From a virus, in the IMG/VR virus record IMGVR_UViG_3300042898_001867, positions 1 to 35,034 of that record: a stretch of 35,034 nucleotides of DNA, one strand, 5' to 3'. Shown piece by piece: positions 16,449 to 23,983 of the stretch (positions are counted from its first letter, which is position 1; each line of letters begins with the position of its first letter). Position numbers and translations under genes: made by a program. The notes under the pieces are model-generated. The model saw only the letters and a list, made by a program, of their open reading frames with translations. It was not told where the DNA came from and searched no databases.

Positions 16449-19400
16449 TTAGAACACTCCGCTATTTCCTAGCTGTCCGGACTGGGTCTGTGTTCCACCT
16501 AGTCCATATCCCGAAAGGGTTGCCTGCTTGTAAGATCCGGTAGCTACTAGGTCGAACGAGAAGGGTGCGCTATTTCTAACTTGTATGTCTATTCCTATTT
16601 TTTTCTGATAAACTATATTGCTTGGGTTTCCAGAAAGTCTATACCCTCCGATGTATCCCAGAGCATCTGTTGCTCTAAATTGGAATATCAAAGGAACGTT
16701 AATTGCGTTTGCTACCCCCTGTTGAACATATCTGCTAGCTAGAGCGGTAGATCCCTCTACCTGTATCAGGGAAGCTGTTGGGGGTCCTACGAAAAGATAG
16801 GCTCCGCACGTGTATTTCCCAATCAGGTATTGGTCATTCTGAGTGTAACCAAGTTTATTTGGGTACATTGCATCAGATCTAGATGCGGTTGGACCGGTTG
16901 CAAAGGTGGAAGTGATCAAAGAATACCCTAGCTGGGTAGCAAAGTTAGTGGAGGTCGTGTCCACGTAGAAGTAATCTGAGTGTCTAAAGTAGGGGTAAAC
17001 CACGGTTCCGTTTGAGAAGTCTGGTTTTACCAACTGTGTAAAGACAGACGTAGCCGAGTTTGGATCCCCGTTTGCTAGAGCAGGGTGATTTTTGCTAATG
17101 CAGAATTCTGCAAGGTATCCGTTTCCTAGACCGGTATAAGATCCAGTAGATCCGGTTAGACCTCCGTTCCAGACTGATCCATTCAGTCCTCCATTGGGGT
17201 AGGTTGGGGCTGTAGTCGAAGGTTCAAAAGGAAGAACTGCGCTTCCGTTTAGAGGATTTCCGTTAGAGTCACCTTGATAGGTATAAGACCCGGAAGGGGT
17301 TACTGCTGCAGTATAGTAGCTTGAATCTAAACCGACGCTCTTCCATCTCGGGTAGATGAATTGTCCGTTCTCGTTTGCAGACATATAAGGTGGGGCCTGC
17401 TGGAGAAGTTGAAATGAATTGATCGTAGCAACCGGAGATCCGACTGGTCTAATGCTAGAAGGGCTCAGTGAGGTCACAGAAATTGAAATCTCACCGTACC
17501 TTAGATTCTCAACGTACCCGTCAGGAAGAGAATATGTGCTGCTAGATCCGGCAAGGGTATTAAGTCCTCCGGGGAGTGAACTAGAAAGTTCAAGAAGTCC
17601 CGCAGAAGAATTTACGATCTGGACTGAGTAGATAGTAGAAGAGATTTTTCCTGCATCCGATGTGGTTGGATTTGGGAAAATCTGATTATATACAACAGGG
17701 GCAAGTTCAAATGTTGATCCACCGGACATCTTTTTTGTAGATCCGTCGGGGAGAACGATGTAAACTTCCAAGGTCCCAACTGCTTTCTCAACAACTGCCT
17801 GAAGGGAATTGATCTGATCCTGAAGTTCACTTATTTTTTGAAATAGATCCAGGGGCTGGCCATTTGGGCTGACAAATCCGCTCGCAACAGAAGCAGCATC
17901 GAGATAATACACACTAGACCCGTAGGTAAATTGCTTGCTTAGAAGCCCGTCGATTCCTTTGGATTGGAGATCCTGTTGGATAGCCAAAACTGCTGCATCC
18001 GTCAAATTATTATTGACGTCGGAAGCCTGAGACTGAACGGTAAGATCTGCGGGGAAAGAAATTATAACTGGAGTAGAATAATCCGACATTTGGGGATTTT
18101 CTGGCCATCCGGCTTCGGAGATGGATTTAATCCTGATCTCGACTTTTTCCCCCCTAGTGATAGGGATATCTAGCTGGTTGATGTTAGGAACGTCTGCATC
18201 TGCAGTTACCTCTGGGGCCCAAACGTAGGTTCCTGTGTTGGGGTCGAAAACCTTCTTTCTAATGTCAGTCAGGACTTCAACCCAGTTGCTAAATGCACCA
18301 GTCTTGGTCTGTCCATTGTTGTCAATGAAGTCCACCTGTTGGATGGGATTAGCAGAACCAGAATCACTCAGGTATCGGTATTGGATCGAGAACTGAATTA
18401 CCTGCTGTGGTCCAGTTTTTAGGCTAATTGTCGGTTCTGGAATTGCCCAAAATCCCCTAACTCTATATTTTGGTGCTTCGTAGATTCCGGGGGTAGTCTG
18501 ACTCAATGTACTAATATCCTGAACCAGAGAAGACAGAAGCTGCTGTTTCTGGACCCTTTGACTTGTCAAGCTGTCGATCTGGGCAAGAATACTATCTGAA
18601 CTAGCAACTGTGCTAGAATTAGAAAAGTTAGAAGCGGTAATAGTCTGTGTCGACGTCGTAGTGCTAGAAACTGAATTTGATCTAGATTTAGCATTTGCAA
18701 TCGCAATGTCCAGCTGGTTGATTTCGGATTGAAGAGCAGTCTTTGCTGCAACTTTATCGTTCAGGGTCTGAACCGAGGTTCCAGCGGTTAGTTGGGTATT
18801 AACCTGGACAACTTTAAAGTTTGTGTCCGCTAGAGCAGGAGTGTTTGGTACAAGGCCATCGAAGGCAGGAACTTTCTTTTCTTTTGCAGCACTAAGGAAC
18901 ATTTGTCCTATATCTGCAACAGAATTTAGATAGAACTGCTCTAGAGTTTGAACTCCAGAAGTTGTATTGATTCTTAGCTCGTTGCTGTAGAAGGTTATTC
19001 CAGTAGACCATGTGGTAGCAACTATATTATAGTTGTCGTCGATCTTCTTGAAGAAGATACCCTGTCTCTCGTTATAACCAACATTTACCTGGATGTATCT
19101 AGTTCCAAGTTGTCCACTAGAAAAAGAAAGTGTATCCGGCCCGATTTGGACTGGCTGGTACCCAGAAACTCTCTTTAGCTGAACCGTAGTCTGATCGACA
19201 TTCACAGAAACTATCTGGTAAGTAGATCCGTCTCTAGTTAGAAGATAGTCATTAACTGCTAGAGTTTTTCCATTCAGAATATTTGAGCTTGTGTCGGTAT
19301 AATTAAGACCGTTTAGTCTGTAGTTTCTTCTTGTCTCTTGGACAGTCTGATTGTTTGCATCTGTTGTAGAAACGATGTCATCAAAAATACTCAGTACACT

Positions 19401-20039
19401 AAAATTTCCAACATATCTTAGAGATCTGAGAGGAAGTGGAATCGTATCCTCGTCTACAAAATACCCAATTCCTGCCTGGGTTAACTGGTCGATAAACTGG
19501 GTCTCCGTAATATCATTTCTTCCCTTTAGGTTCTGGTCAAAAAAGATCTGCTGAGCATCCGTTGTTGTGTTTGCGATAATTCTCTTAACTAAAATTCTAT
19601 CTGCAGAGTCGGGGATTTGCCCGGTAACGTCTACATTGATATAAAGAAGTGGAGAGAGGAAACTTTCAAAAAACCAGTTGTCTCTAGTTGCAAATGTACT
19701 AGGTACAGGAAGTCCGATCAAGGGTAAAGGATCCCTTAGTGGTTCTGCTTTGTAAATCTGAGAGAAAGTTCCGTCCGGGTTCTTGATGGTCGAGAAATTT
19801 TGGCCTAGGCCTGCCAGAGCTTCTATGTTGCTATCTAGTCTTTGGATTTGACTTCTTAGATATCCGTATGCAGGAATACTAGAGGTAGTTGGGAATCCGA
19901 ACTCGTCAAGGAGCTGGATTTCAACAGTATCGTTGGTTGATGTTGCAACCTGATTCAGTCCATTGATAATTTCCAAGGCATTCTTTTGAAGTCTTAGAAA
20001 CTGGGCTACTAGCGAACTTATCGAATTTTGTGTATACAT
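16449..20039 (-). CDS. Large tail/baseplate-associated structural protein with FN3-like region (1196 residues)
   Basis: The family is not recognised. The N-terminus is helical (SSLVAQFLRLQKNALEIING), followed by a mixed domain. Coiled-coil stretches appear at about 430-450 (ALQSEINQLDIAIANAK), 485-510 (SQRVQKQQLLSSLVQDIS) and 730-750 (KISELQDQINSLQAVVEKAV), suggesting an oligomeric, probably trimeric, shaft. Between them, residues about 525-665 resemble fibronectin type III-like sandwich folds: VRGFWAIPEPTIS, VIQFSIQYRYLS, and KVEIRIKSISEAGW followed by SDYSTPVIISFP. The C-terminal 400 residues are beta-rich with a Gly/Ser/Thr-rich loop. It lies 16 bases from the 732-residue gene and 23 bases from the giant gene, so these three are probably made together and assembled into one appendage. 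Confidence 0.65.
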   Translation of the reverse strand: MYTQNSISSLVAQFLRLQKNALEIINGLNQVATSTNDTVEIQLLDEFGFPTTSSIPAYGYLRSQIQRLDSNIEALAGLGQNFSTIKNPDGTFSQIYKAEPLRDPLPLIGLPVPSTFATRDNWFFESFLSPLLYINVDVTGQIPDSADRILVKRIIANTTTDAQQIFFDQNLKGRNDITETQFIDQLTQAGIGYFVDEDTIPLPLRSLRYVGNFSVLSIFDDIVSTTDANNQTVQETRRNYRLNGLNYTDTSSNILNGKTLAVNDYLLTRDGSTYQIVSVNVDQTTVQLKRVSGYQPVQIGPDTLSFSSGQLGTRYIQVNVGYNERQGIFFKKIDDNYNIVATTWSTGITFYSNELRINTTSGVQTLEQFYLNSVADIGQMFLSAAKEKKVPAFDGLVPNTPALADTNFKVVQVNTQLTAGTSVQTLNDKVAAKTALQSEINQLDIAIANAKSRSNSVSSTTTSTQTITASNFSNSSTVASSDSILAQIDSLTSQRVQKQQLLSSLVQDISTLSQTTPGIYEAPKYRVRGFWAIPEPTISLKTGPQQVIQFSIQYRYLSDSGSANPIQQVDFIDNNGQTKTGAFSNWVEVLTDIRKKVFDPNTGTYVWAPEVTADADVPNINQLDIPITRGEKVEIRIKSISEAGWPENPQMSDYSTPVIISFPADLTVQSQASDVNNNLTDAAVLAIQQDLQSKGIDGLLSKQFTYGSSVYYLDAASVASGFVSPNGQPLDLFQKISELQDQINSLQAVVEKAVGTLEVYIVLPDGSTKKMSGGSTFELAPVVYNQIFPNPTTSDAGKISSTIYSVQIVNSSAGLLELSSSLPGGLNTLAGSSSTYSLPDGYVENLRYGEISISVTSLSPSSIRPVGSPVATINSFQLLQQAPPYMSANENGQFIYPRWKSVGLDSSYYTAAVTPSGSYTYQGDSNGNPLNGSAVLPFEPSTTAPTYPNGGLNGSVWNGGLTGSTGSYTGLGNGYLAEFCISKNHPALANGDPNSATSVFTQLVKPDFSNGTVVYPYFRHSDYFYVDTTSTNFATQLGYSLITSTFATGPTASRSDAMYPNKLGYTQNDQYLIGKYTCGAYLFVGPPTASLIQVEGSTALASRYVQQGVANAINVPLIFQFRATDALGYIGGYRLSGNPSNIVYQKKIGIDIQVRNSAPFSFDLVATGSYKQATLSGYGLGGTQTQSGQLGNSGVF

Positions 20040-20055
20040 TTTTTACTTTGCAATT

Positions 20056-22254
20056 TTAAGAGTTATTTGTCAAACTACTACCTATCATATCAACCTGGAA
20101 GGTTAAGTTTTCAGAATTGATGCAAACAATGTCAATTACTGGCATATAGTCCTGTGAAGCAAATTCTCCTTCGGTTAGGGAAACTATCAGAGTTCCATAA
20201 GGAACACCAGAAGGTGCTGTTATTGGATAAGATCCTGTTGCATCAGTTAGGAAAGAAACATTGTAGTCTCCGGGGTAGATTTGATCTCCAAAAGAGAATC
20301 TATAAACTTGCCCTCTTCTCCATTTGATGTTCGTGTCGTTCAGTCTGACGGTCAAATCCGAGGTGAGGGTGATTGGAATACCATTATTAACGTGCTTGGT
20401 ATAGTTTCCGTAGGGTCTAAGTTCAATAACGTTATTAGAAGTTGTAGAAAGAGTTACAGTTCCTCCTTGGGCTCCGATGTTATAATCTTGATTATCGTTG
20501 GCAATGATTAGCTGATTTGGTATACTTCTATCTACGATAATTCCAGGTCCCTGCTTGATTAGATCTAGGTTATAGGAGATCTCAACGCTAGTTTCCCCGT
20601 TGACTAGGGCTCTAACCAGTTCATAGTTCTGATTGATCAGACCCATGATTGCCTGAGTGTTGTTGAAGATTGCTTGGTTGGCTGCAAATGCACTCTCTAG
20701 GGAATCAATCCTCTTATTCAGGTTAAATATGGTATTTGAGGTGAGGGTTAGATTTTCCAAACTTGCAACTCTCTGCTCTAAACTTGCATAGATAGATGCT
20801 GTGTTATTAAGAGTAGAGCTTGCGTCCTGTAGAACGTTCATCGAGTCCATAAACATGGACAGAGAGAAAGGAGAATAGTCGTTAATCGCTTGTTCTACTC
20901 CGGTCTGATCTATGTCTACGTCAAATTTAAGATTGATCTTAAATCCATATGAGTTACCATTTAATTTGGTAACAATGTTCGGCTTGTACTTCTTTAGAAC
21001 CGGAATCGAGTAGATGCTAGCACCTGCAAGTTGAACGTCGTCCAAGAAGAGAACACCGTAGAGGTTGGTAGCAGAGTCGATTGGATTTGCTGGATCGTAA
21101 ACATCATAGTAGATCAGAACGCAGTTAAAATCAAAATCTTCCGCTGCAGAAGTTGAGTTGAATTCTTCGATTGTAGAAATAGCAGGATCAGAAACGATTT
21201 GCTGATACGAATCCGGATCGAAGTCAATCCCAACCGAGTCCAGCTTAGTTCTCACGTAGGTCTGAGTAGCAGAGTCGTACGTCTTGGTTAGGATTAATGC
21301 GGTAGGATCAGTAAAAGTAGAATCAGAGAAGTATGTTGTTGCGGTAGCTCTTGGTTCATACCAGTTTCCTGTTCCGGTACCACCGTTTGAAGTCTGGGAA
21401 TACGTGGCAGAAGGTGCACCGATTACAGCATCATCAAAGATTGCTAAATTTGTAAGTCCGCTGGGATTTAATTCATCATATGCTCTCCCCTGAAGATAGT
21501 CGTCATTCAACGGATCTGCTGGATTATTGGTCCATGCATAATCGGGATAGTAGTTTACGTCCAGATCGTTCTTAAATAGAACGGTCGGAGTGTTTCCGTC
21601 TTTAGTCGGTACGTAAACATAAACCTCCGAATAGGTGTTGTTATTATTCTTTACTGAGTTAACAATATCAAGATTTCCGATATACTGAACAACCCTATTG
21701 TAAGTTGCACCGGTAAGTCCGAAAGATCCAGTTCCCCCGGTAGGATCACCTTCCACCCACCTAATCTGGTTGGTTGGAAGACCCTCCACCATTACTGGGA
21801 CTTGGGTCTGATTTAGAAGGGAAGAAACCTGAGTAGAACTAGCCTGTTGATATCTAATTCCCCCAATTTCTTTCAACCATTTAAAAAATACCCTTTCGGC
21901 TACAGTCTGCTTGATATCGGAATTGTAGTCGGAAGCACTTAAAATGGTAGATTCCAAGTTTAAACAGTAGCTCTGAAAGCTCTGAGAAAAATCGACGTTT
22001 GCGTTCCCTGTGATGATCTGGCCAGCATTAGTAGCATAATCCAGGAATGCACTATCCGGAGCATTTAGCTTCAGTGAGTTTCCTAGTGGATCCCCGTTAT
22101 TGATCGGAGGAATATTCAGAAGAGCAAATTTAGAAAACTTAAATTTGTTGATCGAATTGTTGAATGTAAAAGACAGATCTTCAGCAGAAGAGGAGAAGGA
22201 ATAGAATGTTCCGCCCTGTACCTGGAGAGGCCTTATGAAAGGGGTTGTAGCCAT
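20056..22254 (-). CDS. Coiled-coil structural protein, probable trimeric appendage (732 residues)
   Basis: The family is not recognised. The N-terminal two thirds is beta-rich with polar loops. A heptad-type coiled coil runs through about residues 481-551 (YASLEQRVASLENLTL, NLNKRIDSLESAFAANQ, LINQNYELVRALV). The C-terminal 170 residues form a separate beta domain (VTLSTTSNNVIELRP, GIPITLTSDLTVRLND, QVYRFSFGDQIYPG). The layout (head, trimerising coil, terminal beta domain) is typical of phage fibre or whisker proteins. It follows the 298-residue fibre-like gene by 18 bases. The N-terminus (PLQVQGGTFYSFSSSAEDL) may be a docking element. The exact baseplate or fibre role is unknown. Confidence 0.65.
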   Translation of the reverse strand: MATTPFIRPLQVQGGTFYSFSSSAEDLSFTFNNSINKFKFSKFALLNIPPINNGDPLGNSLKLNAPDSAFLDYATNAGQIITGNANVDFSQSFQSYCLNLESTILSASDYNSDIKQTVAERVFFKWLKEIGGIRYQQASSTQVSSLLNQTQVPVMVEGLPTNQIRWVEGDPTGGTGSFGLTGATYNRVVQYIGNLDIVNSVKNNNNTYSEVYVYVPTKDGNTPTVLFKNDLDVNYYPDYAWTNNPADPLNDDYLQGRAYDELNPSGLTNLAIFDDAVIGAPSATYSQTSNGGTGTGNWYEPRATATTYFSDSTFTDPTALILTKTYDSATQTYVRTKLDSVGIDFDPDSYQQIVSDPAISTIEEFNSTSAAEDFDFNCVLIYYDVYDPANPIDSATNLYGVLFLDDVQLAGASIYSIPVLKKYKPNIVTKLNGNSYGFKINLKFDVDIDQTGVEQAINDYSPFSLSMFMDSMNVLQDASSTLNNTASIYASLEQRVASLENLTLTSNTIFNLNKRIDSLESAFAANQAIFNNTQAIMGLINQNYELVRALVNGETSVEISYNLDLIKQGPGIIVDRSIPNQLIIANDNQDYNIGAQGGTVTLSTTSNNVIELRPYGNYTKHVNNGIPITLTSDLTVRLNDTNIKWRRGQVYRFSFGDQIYPGDYNVSFLTDATGSYPITAPSGVPYGTLIVSLTEGEFASQDYMPVIDIVCINSENLTFQVDMIGSSLTNNS

Positions 22255-22272
22255 GTATAGCTTTTTTTAATT

Positions 22273-23169
22273 TTAGATGGTTACGTTTGTTCCAGAAAGA
22301 ACTATCCAAGATCCAGCCTGAGTGGTCTGTCCCTGTGCAATTCTAGGCTCCCACTGAAGATGTAGAGAAGCTTGATACTGGCTATTCTGTGCAACCACAA
22401 TCCCACCTGTCGCATAGTTTCCGTAGCTGGTGCTGGTATTAAATCCTGTATAGTAAGTCGTAGAAGATCCTTGAACACCGGTATAAATGTATCCAGTAGA
22501 TCCGCTTGTGTTGACAACTCTAATTCTGTATCCGGCAGGAATATTCGCTGCTGTTCCACCACTTCCACCAACAACAGATAGGTAGAATCCAGTAGGGCCG
22601 CAGTTTGCATAAATAACATCTTCTAGTCCTGTGATTGAATAAGGTGCATCGATCGAGGTATAAACTCCTCCACCACCTGAGGTATCAGAAGTAGGGAAGG
22701 TAGTTCCTGCAGTAGCTCCTACAGGAACTGTCGTATTGGTGCTAACGAAATTTCCAAATGGTCCAACTGTCGTTCTCCCATTTAGACTCATTCCGCCGTT
22801 AAAAGCAGCAGTAGCACCAAAGGTAGAAGCTCCGTTTTGAACTAAGGATCCAGAAATTGTAGTCAGACCGCTAGACGTGAATGTAGTGGTTTGAATATCC
22901 TGAAAAGAGCCTGCTCCACTTGCTAGAATTCTTGCTTTGAAAGTACCAGTCGAAGGAACCTGAATTTGGTCAAAATATCCGGTTTTAGCCGAGATAGATC
23001 CGGTAGTAGCTGATGAAAGATTTAGAATACCATTAACGGTATCGATTCCAAAAGTACTAACATATCCATTAATCCAGTTGTCCAGAATTAAGAAGTTAGA
23101 ATTGATGGTTATTCTCGAAGCTGATATAGAATCAGATCCTAAAATTGTTGTTGTGGTTACTGTTGCCAT
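22273..23169 (-). CDS. Fibre-like structural protein (298 residues)
   Basis: The N-terminus contains SRITINSNFLILDNW (residues 18-32), the same Asn-Phe helix pattern seen at the start of the two collagen-like fibres, so a similar docking site is likely. Residues 45-140 are repeated short strands of low complexity (GSISAKTGYFDQIQ, GSFQDIQTTTFTSSG, NGASTFGATAAFNGG), like a beta-helical fibre shaft. The C-terminal 110 residues form a compact beta domain (YRIRVVNTSGSTGYIYTG, SWIVLSGTNVTI). It is the first gene of the minus-strand fibre block, starting beside the divergent phoH promoter region. Confidence 0.68.
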   Translation of the reverse strand: MATVTTTTILGSDSISASRITINSNFLILDNWINGYVSTFGIDTVNGILNLSSATTGSISAKTGYFDQIQVPSTGTFKARILASGAGSFQDIQTTTFTSSGLTTISGSLVQNGASTFGATAAFNGGMSLNGRTTVGPFGNFVSTNTTVPVGATAGTTFPTSDTSGGGGVYTSIDAPYSITGLEDVIYANCGPTGFYLSVVGGSGGTAANIPAGYRIRVVNTSGSTGYIYTGVQGSSTTYYTGFNTSTSYGNYATGGIVVAQNSQYQASLHLQWEPRIAQGQTTQAGSWIVLSGTNVTI

Positions 23170-23211
23170 TTTTTTTGATTTATTTGTTTTCTACTAGTAT
23201 ATTTTATCTTT

Positions 23212-23221
23212 CTTATATATC
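23212..23221 (-). promoter_or_regulatory. Candidate promoter element for the fibre block
   Basis: The minus strand reads GATATATAAG followed by AAAG, about 43 bases before the ATG of the 298-residue fibre gene, within the 121-base divergent intergenic region shared with phoH. Its extended form matches the element at 10471-10480. It would drive the large minus-strand fibre unit. Confidence 0.5.
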
Positions 23222-23266
23222 AATGGTCGAAACGAGACTAAAAATTATTATTCCGAGAACTTAGTA

Positions 23267-23276
23267 AATATATAGA
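23267..23276 (+). promoter_or_regulatory. Candidate promoter element for phoH
   Basis: The plus strand reads AATATATAGA followed by GAGAG, 14 bases before the phoH ATG. It is the only instance on this strand placed before a gene, and phoH is the only plus-strand gene. Together with the minus-strand copy about 45 bases away it makes a compact divergent control region. Confidence 0.45.
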
Positions 23277-23290
23277 GAGAGTTATAAAAC

Positions 23291-23983
23291 ATGGACCAAA
23301 ACATACTGAGTGAAAAAACAAGGAACACGGACAAAAGAAGACCCAAAGGGGAAATCAAGTTTGCAATGTCCTTAAACGAGGAACAAAAGGCAGCAAAGTC
23401 CGAAATTCTCAAAAACACGGTTACTCTTCTGAGGGGCCAAGCTGGATCAGGAAAAACCCTACTTGCTTGTCAGGTAGCTCTGGATCTATACTTTACCAGG
23501 CAGATAGAAAAAATTATCATCACGAGACCTGTCGTTGAGGCAGCAGACCCTATTGGATTTCTTCCTGGAGACATGAAGGCCAAGATGGATCCGTGGTTAG
23601 CTCCAATCTATGCAAACTTGTACATGTTGTACAACAAGGAGCACATTGATAAGATGGTGGAGAATCAGTCCATCGAAATTCTTCCTTTCTCGTTTGTTAG
23701 GGGAAGAACTTTTATCGATTCGGTCGTTATTGTCGACGAGTGTCAAAACGTCAGCCACAGGCAGACCGAGATGATCGTTGGAAGACTTGGAATCAACTCA
23801 AAGATGATATTCTGTGGGGACACATCCCAGATAGATCTAAAGACCAAAAAAGAATCTGGGATTGATTTCTTCAAGACCCTAGAATCTAGAGTCGAAGGGG
23901 TAAAGGTCATCACTCTACTAAAGAACCACAGGAACAAGATAGTTCCTCAAATCCTAGAAATTTACAGAGAATACGAATCCTAA
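23291..23983 (+). CDS. phoH: PhoH-family ATPase
   Basis: This 230-residue P-loop ATPase of the PhoH family has Walker A GQAGSGKT at residues 49-56, ITRPVVEAADPIGFLPGD at 77-94 (the family signature), Walker B VVIVDECQN at 145-153, sensor-like GDTSQIDL at 176-183, and a putative arginine finger in NHRNKIV near 212-218. PhoH-like proteins are common in T4-type phages; an RNA-related ATPase role is suspected but unproven. About 25 residues precede the core, and an internal Met26 (MSLNEEQKAAK) is an alternative start; I prefer Met1 because it follows the promoter-like motif at a suitable distance. The gene is opposite in direction to all others here, and its stop overlaps the end of the 1203-residue gene by 4 bases (CTAA shared by both stops). 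Confidence 0.95.
   Translation: MDQNILSEKTRNTDKRRPKGEIKFAMSLNEEQKAAKSEILKNTVTLLRGQAGSGKTLLACQVALDLYFTRQIEKIIITRPVVEAADPIGFLPGDMKAKMDPWLAPIYANLYMLYNKEHIDKMVENQSIEILPFSFVRGRTFIDSVVIVDECQNVSHRQTEMIVGRLGINSKMIFCGDTSQIDLKTKKESGIDFFKTLESRVEGVKVITLLKNHRNKIVPQILEIYREYES

Noticed and set aside
23170-23290. Replication origin in the AT-rich divergent gap
   Set aside because: The gap is only 121 bases and has no iterons or strong inverted repeats; two divergent promoters explain it adequately.
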